The notes below the pieces were generated by a model. It was not told the origin of the DNA. It ran no database searches and saw only the letters and a list, made by a program, of their open reading frames with translations. Source: Aequorivita capsosiphonis DSM 23843 (GTDB lineage Bacteria; Bacteroidota; Bacteroidia; Flavobacteriales; Flavobacteriaceae). From it: a stretch of 64,000 nucleotides of DNA. Numbering within the stretch: position 1 is the first letter of the stretch; every line of letters begins with the position of its first letter. The stretch spans positions 62,001-126,000 of the forward strand of contig NZ_AUBG01000012.1 of the NCBI RefSeq assembly GCF_000429125.1, in the 5' to 3' direction. Shown here in pieces: positions 8,468 through 17,043 of the stretch. The translations under genes and the position numbers were made by a program.

Positions 8468-10218
8468 TGAACCTCAACGAATTTTTTAACGAGTTAAAAA
8501 GAAGGAATGTCTTTAAAGGCACGGTTTCATATTTGGTTTTTTCTTGGGTTTTGCTGCAGGTTATAGCAATACTTACTCCAATCATAAATGCTCCCGTGTG
8601 GTTTGGAAAAATGATTTTAATCATTCTGATAGTCTTGCTACCAGTGTGGATCTGTATTTCATGGTTTTTTGAAATTACTGCCGAGGGCATCAAAAAAACT
8701 AAAAATGTTCCCAAGGAAAAATCCCTTTCGCAAAAAACCGGACAAAAATTAAACACTTTTATTATTGCATTTTTAGCTTTCGCCATTATTTTATTGTTTG
8801 TAGATAGGTTTAGATTACGCGCCGAAAAAGATGAAAATGCCATTGCTTTAGAAAGCAAACCTGAAAAATCCATTGCCGTATTACCATTTTCAGATTTGTC
8901 ACCCAATAAGCAACATGGCTACTTTGCCGATGGCTTGGCAGAAGAAGTATTGAATTCGCTTGTAAAAATAAATGAGCTGCAAGTTACTTCGCGCACCTCG
9001 GCCTTTTCTTTTAAAAACAAAGCGATGGATTTACACGAAATTGCAAAAGCACTACAAGTTGGCTACATACTTGAAGGCAGTGTACGTACTCAAGACAGTA
9101 TTCTAAGAATCAGTGTGAATCTTATAGATACCAAAACCGACAATAATATTTGGACACAAACTTGGGAAAAGGAGCTAAAAAATATATTTAAGATTCAAAA
9201 CGAAATTGCCGAAGCAGTTGCAGAAAATCTTCAGTTGCGCATTCTAGACAATATAATTCCGAAGGTAAAAGAATCAAAAACTGACGCCTATACGCTGTTT
9301 TTGGAAGGTCGCTATATTTATCACAACAATTTTGGCGAAGCAGGATTGCTACACTCTGAAAAATTATTAGAGCAATCGTTGGCCATAGACTCCACCTATG
9401 TTGCGGCATTAATTGTTTTGGGAAATATATACCATGCACAAAATAATTACGGAATAATTGACTTTAACGAAGGCAAGAAACTAACCTATCAAATTGCCGA
9501 AAGCGCGCTAAAAGCAGACAGCACCTATGCCGAAACCTATGCTTTTAAATCGTTGCTTGCCTTAATATATGAAAACGACATAGGAAAATCTGGGAAACTT
9601 GCAGATAAGGCTTTACTTTTAGAACCCAATAATGCTTCGGCCCTAAAGCGAGCATCAGAAGTAGCGCTATTGCAGGGAAGAATAAAAGATGCTATCGCAG
9701 TTCAAGAAAAATTACTGGCACTGGACCCCCTGAACTCTGATAATTTCTATAGCGTGGCCAATACCTATTATATGGCCAACAAACTAATTGAAGCCGAAAA
9801 ATATATAGGAGAATCAATAAGACTAGAACCAGATCGAGGGGTGGCATACTCCCTTTACGCCCTTATTTTAATAGGACAAAAACGTTATAATGAAGCGTTA
9901 GAAATTATAAAAAAAGAACCATTGGAAGGGTTTAAATTGCATATTGAAGCAATAATATATCATTCATTAGAAGAACAAGAAAAATCTGATGCTGCTTTAA
10001 ATAAGTTGATTAGTGAATATCAAAATTCGTGGAGTTATCAAATTGCCACTACCTTTGCAGTGCTTAAAAACGAAGAAAAAATGTATTATTGGTTAGAAAA
10101 AGCACGCACCAATAAAGATTTAGGCCTTATAGAACTTCCTCTAGAACCTATGTTTGAACCCTATAGAAATCAATCCCGTTTTAAGGCTTTTATGAAAAAA
10201 CTTGACTACAAATACTAG
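8467..10218 (+). CDS. TolB-like/TPR membrane protein, copy 2
   Basis: This 583-residue paralog of the preceding gene has the same domain order. The N-terminal FFNELKRRNVFKGTVSY membrane segment, a second helix near residue 100, a TolB-like region (SIAVLPFSDLSP ... YFADGLAEEVLN ... VGYILEGSVR) and a C-terminal TPR array can all be aligned to copy 1. Identity is obvious in the TolB-like part and weaker in the TPR part. The start ATG overlaps the last base of the upstream stop codon, so translation is coupled. It ends two bases from the convergent PhnA-like gene, leaving no room for a separate terminator. The role is unknown, and a protein-scaffold function is inferred from the TPRs. Confidence 0.85.
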   Translation: MNLNEFFNELKRRNVFKGTVSYLVFSWVLLQVIAILTPIINAPVWFGKMILIILIVLLPVWICISWFFEITAEGIKKTKNVPKEKSLSQKTGQKLNTFIIAFLAFAIILLFVDRFRLRAEKDENAIALESKPEKSIAVLPFSDLSPNKQHGYFADGLAEEVLNSLVKINELQVTSRTSAFSFKNKAMDLHEIAKALQVGYILEGSVRTQDSILRISVNLIDTKTDNNIWTQTWEKELKNIFKIQNEIAEAVAENLQLRILDNIIPKVKESKTDAYTLFLEGRYIYHNNFGEAGLLHSEKLLEQSLAIDSTYVAALIVLGNIYHAQNNYGIIDFNEGKKLTYQIAESALKADSTYAETYAFKSLLALIYENDIGKSGKLADKALLLEPNNASALKRASEVALLQGRIKDAIAVQEKLLALDPLNSDNFYSVANTYYMANKLIEAEKYIGESIRLEPDRGVAYSLYALILIGQKRYNEALEIIKKEPLEGFKLHIEAIIYHSLEEQEKSDAALNKLISEYQNSWSYQIATTFAVLKNEEKMYYWLEKARTNKDLGLIELPLEPMFEPYRNQSRFKAFMKKLDYKY

Positions 10219-10219
10219 C

Positions 10220-10795
10220 TTATAGTTTCTTCACAAAATCAGTGATAATCACAATTTGCTGACCATCCACTTTCCCTTCAATGTATTTTTCGTTTTCACG
10301 ATCCAGGGAGATTCTACGAACTGCGGTTCCTTGTTTTGCAACCATGCTGCTGCCTTTCACCTTTAAGTCTTTTATTAAAACTACGGAATCACCAGCTTCT
10401 AGAATCACACCATTGCTGTCTCGATGAATAACAGCATCAACCTTTTCTTCTTCAACACCAGCTTTTGCCCATTCCTTTGTTTCATCTTCCAAATACATCA
10501 TATCTAGCAAATCCTGTGGCCAGCCTTCTGCCTTTAATCTATTCAACATGCGCCAAGCCATAACTTGAACGGCAGGAACCGTACTCCACATACTGTCATT
10601 TAAACAACGCCAGTGGTTTGGATCCACTTTTTCGGGATCTTCAATCTGCTCTTTGCAAGTGTTGCATGTGAAAATAAAAGATTCCACTCCTTCCATCGGG
10701 GAATTCGGTATTTCAAAAACACTCAAATTTTCTGCGTTTCCACATAGTTCACAATTATTGTTACTTCGTTGTTGTAGGTCTTTTTCTAGGCTCAT
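10220..10795 (-). CDS. PhnA/YjdM-type zinc-ribbon protein
   Basis: This 191-residue protein has an N-terminal zinc ribbon made of two CxxC pairs (CELC near residue 16 and CNTC near residue 44). The C-terminus is a PhnA beta-barrel domain at about 122-191 (IHRDSNGVILEAGDSVVLIK ... GTAVRRISL ... GQQIVIITDFVKKL). The family was named after the phosphonate operon of E. coli, but PhnA is not needed for phosphonate breakdown, and none of the phn genes are nearby. The protein is longer than the E. coli homolog because of a helical insert at about 60-115. It is convergent with the TPR pair. A general metal- or nucleic-acid-binding role is possible but not shown. Confidence 0.8.
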   Translation of the reverse strand: MSLEKDLQQRSNNNCELCGNAENLSVFEIPNSPMEGVESFIFTCNTCKEQIEDPEKVDPNHWRCLNDSMWSTVPAVQVMAWRMLNRLKAEGWPQDLLDMMYLEDETKEWAKAGVEEEKVDAVIHRDSNGVILEAGDSVVLIKDLKVKGSSMVAKQGTAVRRISLDRENEKYIEGKVDGQQIVIITDFVKKL

Positions 10796-10944
10796 GTTTT
10801 CATATTTTTACTCCTTAGACAAGGCTTTGGAGTATCAGGATGCAAAGATAGTCTAATTGACAGATATACCTACAAAGAGGTTGTTTAGTGCCTCGTAATG
10901 ACATCAGGGAAGAATGAATTTGTTGTGATTTAGAATTTATCATC

Positions 10945-10960
10945 TTCTACATTTGTAGAA
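10945..10960 (+). promoter_or_regulatory. BlaI-type operator 1
   Basis: A near-perfect palindrome TTCTACA-TT-TGTAGAA fits the BlaI/MecI operator pattern (TACA...TGTA). It lies about 50 bases before the blaI-like start codon, so it is positioned for autorepression. Confidence 0.75.
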
Positions 10961-10972
10961 TTAAAATATTTA

Positions 10973-10988
10973 TTCTACGTTTGTAGAG
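10973..10988 (+). promoter_or_regulatory. BlaI-type operator 2
   Basis: A second palindrome TTCTAC-GTTT-GTAGAG is spaced 28 bp from the first, centre to centre. Paired operators of this spacing let two BlaI dimers bind the same promoter. Confidence 0.7.
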
Positions 10989-11008
10989 TTAATTATAATT
11001 TAAAGCAG

Positions 11009-11374
11009 ATGACCTTATCAAATTCCGAAGAACAATTAATGCAACTCCTCTGGAAACAGGAACGTGCTTTTATGAAAGATCTAGTAGAAGCCTATCCAGA
11101 ACCAAAACCAGCCTCTACTACAGTTGCAACGCTTTTAAAACGGATGCAGGACAAAAAATTTGTAGGTTATAAACAATTGGGCCGATCGCGCGAATACTTT
11201 CCAATGGTGCCGCAGAAAGATTACTTCTCTAAACAATTCAAAGGGCTCATTAAAAATTTCTTTAATAACAGTCCTTCTCAGTTCGCTTCATTTTTTACTG
11301 AAGAGACCAATCTTTCTAGAAAAGAATTGGAAGAATTGAAAACTTTAATCGATTCCGAAATTAAAAAGAAGTAA
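11009..11374 (+). CDS. BlaI/MecI/CopY family transcriptional repressor
   Basis: This 121-residue protein contains the family's N-terminal winged helix (SNSEEQLMQLLW, TTVATLLKRMQDKKFV, REYFPMV) at residues 3-75 and a C-terminal dimerisation helix. It represses by binding TACA/TGTA palindromes, two of which sit immediately upstream. Its partner, an M56-type membrane protease, starts two bases after its stop codon, reproducing the blaI-blaR1 pair. In flavobacteria such pairs occur in many copies and mostly do not control beta-lactamases, and no resistance gene is adjacent. The ligand or stress sensed is unknown. Confidence 0.9.
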   Translation: MTLSNSEEQLMQLLWKQERAFMKDLVEAYPEPKPASTTVATLLKRMQDKKFVGYKQLGRSREYFPMVPQKDYFSKQFKGLIKNFFNNSPSQFASFFTEETNLSRKELEELKTLIDSEIKKK

Positions 11375-11376
11375 TT

Positions 11377-13494
11377 ATGGAAATTTACCTTTTAAAATCG
11401 ACAATCTGTCTCGGCCTATTCTTCCTATTTTACAAAATGCTTTTGGAAAACAGTTCCATCCATCATTTTAAAAGATTCTATCTACTTGGAAGTTTAGCCG
11501 CAGCATTTCTCATTCCGATAATAACGTTTACAACTTATGTTGAAGCATCGCCAATTGTTCCTATTTACACTTTAGGAACTGAGCAAATAGTATTGACGGA
11601 AACCAAAGAAAGCATCAATTATTGGCCCATTGCCTTATGGATGATTTACGGCCTTGGAGTATTATTTTTTAGTGTGAAGTTTTTCAGAAATATTCACTTT
11701 TTAGCTCAAAAAATTCATCAGAATACGAAATGTAAAAAAAGTAGTTTTATACACGTTCTTTTAAATGAAAAAATAATTCCGCATACATTTTTCAATTATA
11801 TCTTTTCGAACAAAAAACAGTTTGAAACGGGGGAAATCCCTGCCGAAGTTATGCTTCACGAAGAGGCTCATGCTAGCCAAAGACATAGTTTGGATATTAT
11901 CTTAATCGAAATTTTAAAAATTATATTTTGGTTTAACCCGTTGTTTTACTTCCTAAAAAAAAGCATTAAACTAAACCACGAATTTCTAGCCGATCAAGCA
12001 GTTTTGAAAAATGGGATTGAAATGGCAGCGTATCAAAAACTATTGTTGTCATTCTCATCTCCCGACAGTTTTCGGGATCCTATAACGCCTTCATTGGCAC
12101 ATTCAATTAATTATTCATCCATGAAAAAACGATTTTCAATTATGAAAACAAGCACCTCACGTCACACCATTATATTTAGAAGCATATTGATTTTGCCATT
12201 GCTATCTTTTTTAATTTATGGGTTTAGCACGACCCAAGTTGTAACCAAACAAGCCGAACAAAACACTATTTCTACCACAGATACTATTCAGGACATTTTG
12301 ATTGATATCGATGGAGACTCAAAAATAAAATTGAATGGAATTTCAGTTAAACTTAATGATTTAAAAGCTGAAATAAACAAATTAAACACCAATCTTAGCA
12401 TTGCGCAAAAACAAAAATATCTCGCTGCTAGCATTCAGTTCGGAACTGAAAACAACATTGACACCGCAGAAGAAATTAGGAGCATTTTATATACCTGTAA
12501 TATAAAAAACCTCAATGTCAATATTTTAAAGAATCAAAAGGACGCTGGTCTTAAGCACTTTCCACAAAAGAATCCCATGGCTGGAAAAACAGTAGAAGAA
12601 GCTGAAGAAATATACCAAGCGCATTTACAGGAAGTTGAAAAGTTTAAAAACGCACAAGCAAATATAAAAAAAGATGAAAATAATCCTTGGTCGGTTCAAG
12701 TTAAGGAAGATGCCGAAAGAGATGAAACAACTGGAAAAATAATTCAACAAAAAGCCACCAAAGCCGAAGTAAAAGAATACAACAAACTGGCTAAAAGATA
12801 CGATGCGGTTGCTATTGAAAAGCGCAGCATTGAAAAGAAAGATTTGGAGCGTCTGGAAAGTATTTACAAAAAAATGAGCGATGCGCAGAAGGCGAAGGCT
12901 GAGCCATTTCCAAAGTTTAGTTCTTCTGCAACATCGAAAAAAACAAGTATCATTTTCAATAAAAATATAAATACCAATATTCCAGCGCCTGCACCTCCTT
13001 CGTTTTATAATAGTGATAAGGACGTAAAGTTCGTGGGTTCTACGATATTTATGTATGAGAATAAGGTAATTACCACTGAAAAAGCAAACGAATTACTCCT
13101 TAATAAACAAAATAAAATCTTCACTTTCGTCAGTAACGAAAACGGGCAGGACGTTATAAGGCTATCTAAAAGTGCGATGGAAAACGGAAAAAAATACGAT
13201 CCCTTTTATCCATTACCGTCATCTTTAACCTTAACTGATAAAGGTTTAGATTCCAGTAGTGGAATAAGTGATGCAACCTATTATTATAATGACAGGGTCA
13301 TTACTTCAGAAAAAGCAAATGAGCTGCTTGAAAACAACAGTGAGTTAAGAGTTTATATAAATAAAACAGAAGATGGTAAGGGAACTATAACTATCTCTGA
13401 AAAACCAATTTCAAACGAAAATAAAATTGCCCCACCTACGCCACCATCACCTCCCGTTCCAATGAAACCAACCTCATCAAATAGAAATAATTGA
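11377..13494 (+). CDS. BlaR1-type M56 membrane metallopeptidase
   Basis: The 705-residue protein has transmembrane helices at the N-terminus (about 3-20, 33-52, 85-103). An M56 zinc-protease core follows with HEEAH at 161-165 and the downstream glutamate in LNHEFLADQ near residue 203. A further membrane helix lies near residue 275. The long C-terminal region (about 290-705) is a charged, repeat-poor sensor or periplasmic part that ends in a proline-rich tail. It lacks the penicillin-binding sensor domain of the classic BlaR1. Two similar segments around residues 560 and 650 (VITTEKANELL and VITSEKANELL) suggest an internal duplication. It is predicted to cleave or inactivate the BlaI-like repressor encoded just upstream when a signal is sensed. 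Confidence 0.85.
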   Translation: MEIYLLKSTICLGLFFLFYKMLLENSSIHHFKRFYLLGSLAAAFLIPIITFTTYVEASPIVPIYTLGTEQIVLTETKESINYWPIALWMIYGLGVLFFSVKFFRNIHFLAQKIHQNTKCKKSSFIHVLLNEKIIPHTFFNYIFSNKKQFETGEIPAEVMLHEEAHASQRHSLDIILIEILKIIFWFNPLFYFLKKSIKLNHEFLADQAVLKNGIEMAAYQKLLLSFSSPDSFRDPITPSLAHSINYSSMKKRFSIMKTSTSRHTIIFRSILILPLLSFLIYGFSTTQVVTKQAEQNTISTTDTIQDILIDIDGDSKIKLNGISVKLNDLKAEINKLNTNLSIAQKQKYLAASIQFGTENNIDTAEEIRSILYTCNIKNLNVNILKNQKDAGLKHFPQKNPMAGKTVEEAEEIYQAHLQEVEKFKNAQANIKKDENNPWSVQVKEDAERDETTGKIIQQKATKAEVKEYNKLAKRYDAVAIEKRSIEKKDLERLESIYKKMSDAQKAKAEPFPKFSSSATSKKTSIIFNKNINTNIPAPAPPSFYNSDKDVKFVGSTIFMYENKVITTEKANELLLNKQNKIFTFVSNENGQDVIRLSKSAMENGKKYDPFYPLPSSLTLTDKGLDSSSGISDATYYYNDRVITSEKANELLENNSELRVYINKTEDGKGTITISEKPISNENKIAPPTPPSPPVPMKPTSSNRNN

Positions 13495-13542
13495 GATTTT
13501 TACCCAAATGTGACTTTAGAGTAAATTAGCCATATTCAAAAA

Positions 13543-13581
13543 AGAATGCTTCTGAAAAATTAATTTTTCAGAAGCATTTCT
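13543..13581. terminator. Bidirectional terminator
   Basis: A long, almost perfect hairpin (AATGCTTCTGAAAAATT paired with its inverse) lies between the convergent M56 and M1 peptidase genes. T/A runs on both sides suit termination of both transcripts. Confidence 0.85.
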
Positions 13582-13599
13582 CTTTATATTAAATTGGAA

Positions 13600-15534
13600 C
13601 TATTGCTTATTCCAAGTATCATTCAAAACATTCACATCCGGTAACATTTTGTTTGGATCTACCACAACGCGTTGTACTAGTTTCTTTGTTTTTAAAAGAT
13701 GGCTCCAAACATTCCCACGTTGCCAAATTTCTACTGGAAGTGAAATAGCTTCAGTTGTATTATCTGTATAAGTAACCAAAAGTTCAACCGGCATAGGTAT
13801 TTCTCCATTATTTTCAACTGTAATTAAATAGTTTCCTTTATAAGGTTCTACAGACGTAATTCCCAAATCGATATTGCCATTGCCATAAAACCAGCCTTTC
13901 CAAAACCAAGATAAATCTTCCCCTGCCACGTTTTCTATATGGTTAAAAAAGTCATTTGGCTGCGGATGTTTGTATGCCCAATGACGGATATAGCTATTGA
14001 AAGCATTATCAAAGCGCTCGTGACCAAGAATATATTCACGAAGCATATAAAGGCCAGCGAAAGGCTTGTAGTAAGCAGTATATGCCAAGTTTCGGGCATT
14101 TGCAATTTCAGGAGAAGTATCTATTCCTTCTCTAGTTTCAGACGTTAGGTAAGGTATCAAAGTTCTAGGACCATCCATTCTAGTACTGAATTCGCCATTG
14201 TTAAAAGCTTCGGTACTATAGTGATTAATAAAAGTATTCAAACCTTCATCCATCCACGGGTAACGGCGTTCGTTGCTGCCAACAATCATCGGGAACCAGT
14301 TGTGGCCAAATTCGTGATCCGTCACGCCCCACAGACTTGAATCAGTGCTTTTGTAAGAACAGAAACTAACTCCGGGATATTCCATTCCTCCAACGTTTGC
14401 TGCAACGTTTATTGCGTTGTGATATGGATAAGGAAAATATGTTTTTGAATAGAACTCAATAGATGCTTTTGTAAATTCTGTTGAACGGCTCCAGGCATTT
14501 TTCCCATCGCTCTCCTTTGGATAAACTGATTGCGCCAAGCCTGTTTTTCCGTTGCCAAGATTCATACGTGCGGCATCCCAGATAAATCCTTTTGAAGAAG
14601 CCCAAGCCACATCACGTGTGTTTTCCATTTTGAAATGCCACGTAAGCGTACCATTGGCTTTAGCGTGTGCCGCTGGTTTTCCAACTTCATCTGGCTTAAT
14701 GATATAAACCGTTTTATCGCTTTTCTCAGCCTGTGCAAAACGTTCTTGTTGTGTTTTGGTCAGCACGTCCTTAGGGTTTTGCAATACTCCAGAAGATACT
14801 ACAGTTTGATCTGCTGGGGCGGTGATTTTTACATCAAAATCGCCATATTCACAATAAAACTCACCGGCGCCCAAATACGGCTCTGTATTCCAACCCACAA
14901 CATCGTCAAATACTGCTACACGTGGATACCACTGTGCAATGGCATAAACGGTTCCGCCTTTGGTTTCCAATCTTCCCATTCTATCCATTCCTTCCACAGG
15001 AACTTTGAATTTGAAATTCATTTTTATAGTAACTTCCCCTCCTTTAGCAGCAAGTGGTTTATCAAGAAAAACTTGCATCCGGGTATCACTAATTAAATAT
15101 TTTGAAGAAGTTCCTGTTTTTGTTTTTGCGGAAACATTGGTCAATTCAAAACCTCCTTCAATATCGCCACTATAACGACTCCCTTGAACAGGGGTGGTTA
15201 GTGTGCCACGCGAGTTTTCGGTGAATCGATCCTGTTCCAAATAAAGCCATATAAAATCCAAAGTTTCTGGGCTATTATTGGTGTAATGAATGGTGACATT
15301 ACCAGAAACGCTGTGGTTTTTATCGTCTAATGATGCCTCCAAATTATAATCGGCAGCATTCTGCCAATATTCTGGTCCTGGTTTTCCAGAAGCGGTTCTA
15401 TAGACATTCCCTTGCCTATAGGTAAAGTCATCAAAAAGATGTTGATTGTCCTTTTTTGCTTCCTGTGCATTCAATGCGATGGAAAAAGTGGAGAGGAGCA
15501 GCATAATCCATAAACTGCCGTTGAAGTATTTCAT
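13600..15534 (-). CDS. M1 family aminopeptidase, exported
   Basis: This 644-residue protein carries a signal peptide (residues 1-23). It has the M1 zinc-protease signature HEFGHNWFP at 407-415 with the third zinc ligand in YPWMDEGLN about 18 residues later. The substrate motif GGMEYPG replaces the canonical GAMEN of animal and E. coli enzymes, as usual in the bacterial leukotriene-A4-hydrolase-like and bacteroidetal M1 branch. An N-terminal beta-saddle precedes the catalytic domain, and a short beta-rich C-terminal domain follows. The gene is monocistronic, with the shared terminator downstream. Its likely role is periplasmic or envelope-bound removal of N-terminal residues from peptides. Confidence 0.92.
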   Translation of the reverse strand: MKYFNGSLWIMLLLSTFSIALNAQEAKKDNQHLFDDFTYRQGNVYRTASGKPGPEYWQNAADYNLEASLDDKNHSVSGNVTIHYTNNSPETLDFIWLYLEQDRFTENSRGTLTTPVQGSRYSGDIEGGFELTNVSAKTKTGTSSKYLISDTRMQVFLDKPLAAKGGEVTIKMNFKFKVPVEGMDRMGRLETKGGTVYAIAQWYPRVAVFDDVVGWNTEPYLGAGEFYCEYGDFDVKITAPADQTVVSSGVLQNPKDVLTKTQQERFAQAEKSDKTVYIIKPDEVGKPAAHAKANGTLTWHFKMENTRDVAWASSKGFIWDAARMNLGNGKTGLAQSVYPKESDGKNAWSRSTEFTKASIEFYSKTYFPYPYHNAINVAANVGGMEYPGVSFCSYKSTDSSLWGVTDHEFGHNWFPMIVGSNERRYPWMDEGLNTFINHYSTEAFNNGEFSTRMDGPRTLIPYLTSETREGIDTSPEIANARNLAYTAYYKPFAGLYMLREYILGHERFDNAFNSYIRHWAYKHPQPNDFFNHIENVAGEDLSWFWKGWFYGNGNIDLGITSVEPYKGNYLITVENNGEIPMPVELLVTYTDNTTEAISLPVEIWQRGNVWSHLLKTKKLVQRVVVDPNKMLPDVNVLNDTWNKQ

Positions 15535-15775
15535 TATATATAATTTTTTATGAACAAACGCGAAGTTAACAAATGCAATTTAATAACGCTGTTAAAAATC
15601 CACCATCACGTATTCCCTTCGATATAAAATTAGTATCTACAGTAGAATTACAAATTTAAATATTGGATTCCCGTAAATACATTTCATCAGGTTTATGTTA
15701 AATAATTAAAAAACAATCACTAAAACAAAGTAGTACTTTGTAAATTGACATTATTAATAACTAAAAAAAGACATT

Positions 15776-15937
15776 ATGTTAAAATGGTTTGTTATTTGTA
15801 TCGTCATTGCAATTGTTGCCGGAATTTTCGGTTTTGGAGGAATATCTGAAGCGGCTGCCGGTATTGCAAAAATTATATTTGTGATCTTTATAATTGGAGC
15901 TATTATTACCTTCTTATTGTTTAAGAAAATCTTTTAA
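15776..15937 (+). CDS. DUF1328-family small membrane protein
   Basis: This 53-residue protein is almost entirely hydrophobic. Two helices are separated by the glycine-rich turn GFGGISEAAAGIA, which is the hallmark of the DUF1328 (YtjA-like) family. Family members are about 50-60 residues long and are common near stress-related genes, but their function is not known. The ATG was chosen because it gives the full family length, and the frame is closed just upstream. No partner is evident in the neighbouring genes. Confidence 0.85.
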   Translation: MLKWFVICIVIAIVAGIFGFGGISEAAAGIAKIIFVIFIIGAIITFLLFKKIF

Positions 15938-16093
15938 TAGCCTCTTAAGAGAAATCGTGATGATTTTTATAACATGATTTCTCAATAGAAGAATTTAGAT
16001 TTCATAAACTCATTCTTTATGGATGGTAAAGTCTTTTATAAAAATTTGTGGATTTCAATTATAAAAACCGTTTACGAATATTAATAATATAGA

Positions 16094-16129
16094 AGCGATA
16101 GTTCAACTTGAAAAGCTATCACTATCGCT
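16094..16129 (-). terminator. Terminator overlapping the end of the FNT gene
   Basis: The 9-bp inverted repeat AGCGATAGT / ACTATCGCT includes the TAG stop codon of the leftward channel gene in its first arm, then runs into an AT-rich tail. The T run is weak, so its efficiency is uncertain. Confidence 0.55.
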
Positions 16130-16988
16130 CTTCCTTAATTTTTTCATCGGAATAGTGTGATTCGAAAATCCTATATTTAAAAAGTCCCACAACCACCGCT
16201 CCTCCTATACCATTTCCAGACAAGGTCAAGAATAGAAACCACAGGTAATCTGAAATTGAGATAGCATCGGTATATAGAAAAGCTCCAAAAACTTCAACAT
16301 TGCCCACAATACTGTGATGGAACCCACCAAACCCAATAACCCCAGTAATCATAAAAATAAGCAAAACCCTAGTCAGGGAATTGATAGTGCTATTCAATAA
16401 CCAAGTTAATAAACCCATGAGCCATCCTGCGGTAATAGCGCTTAACAGAAGCACCCACCAATCATAGTTCAAAACATGAGTTCCCACTTTTACCATGGTT
16501 TCGTGGGTAAAAAGATGCATTTTAGGAGCGAGGTTTCCTATAAAATAGGCGAAAAACATTCCACCAATAATATTGCCAAGAATTACTAAACTCCAAACCT
16601 TGAAAAGTTCCCAAATACTCCGTTGTCCATTTAAAACAGGGAGTGCCAAAACCGAAGTTTGCTCGGTATAAAGCGCAGATTTTCCGAGAATGACCAGAAT
16701 AAAACCTACTGGATAAACCACACTAAAAAGTTTTAATACCACCTGCTCATCCAGACTCCCTCCTAAAAGATAATAAACGGAGCAGACCAATAAATAACTG
16801 AAGCCTATTTCCAATCCTGCGATTATCGCACTTAAAAACATGGCCTTGTTGTTTATTTTAAAAAGCTCTTCCCCTTCGTGAATCACGCGACTCAGAATGT
16901 CGCTATACTTTTGGACGCCCTTAACCTCATTAGATTTTTTTTCTAAATCCTTCTGATAGTCTTCTTGATCTTTTTCTTCTTCTTCCAT
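16122..16988 (-). CDS. Formate/nitrite transporter (FNT) family channel
   Basis: The 288-residue protein has an acidic, soluble N-terminus (about 45 residues) and six membrane helices typical of pentameric FNT channels. Recognisable FNT segments are FLSAIIAGLEIGFSYLLV, the loop GKSALYTEQTSVLALPVL, which contains the usual L(F/Y)T(E/G) constriction residues, and GNIIGGMFFAYFIG. The longer N-terminal tail and the GKSALYTEQT loop match the YfdC-like subgroup more than FocA, so the substrate may not be formate. It is transcribed in the same direction as nhaA upstream with a 55-base gap, so an ion or pH-homeostasis operon is plausible. Confidence 0.85.
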   Translation of the reverse strand: MEEEEKDQEDYQKDLEKKSNEVKGVQKYSDILSRVIHEGEELFKINNKAMFLSAIIAGLEIGFSYLLVCSVYYLLGGSLDEQVVLKLFSVVYPVGFILVILGKSALYTEQTSVLALPVLNGQRSIWELFKVWSLVILGNIIGGMFFAYFIGNLAPKMHLFTHETMVKVGTHVLNYDWWVLLLSAITAGWLMGLLTWLLNSTINSLTRVLLIFMITGVIGFGGFHHSIVGNVEVFGAFLYTDAISISDYLWFLFLTLSGNGIGGAVVVGLFKYRIFESHYSDEKIKEER

Positions 16989-17043
16989 CTTTATTCGAAC
17001 TGAAGTTCTAATATTTTTTTTATCGAATTATCTGCCGGATTAT

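Noticed and set aside
10945..13494. Beta-lactam resistance locus
   Set aside because: The BlaI/M56 pair lacks a penicillin-binding sensor and no beta-lactamase or PBP gene is adjacent.
15949..15983. Hairpin GAGAAATC / GATTTCTC after the DUF1328 gene
   Set aside because: It could be a terminator but lacks a T run on either strand.
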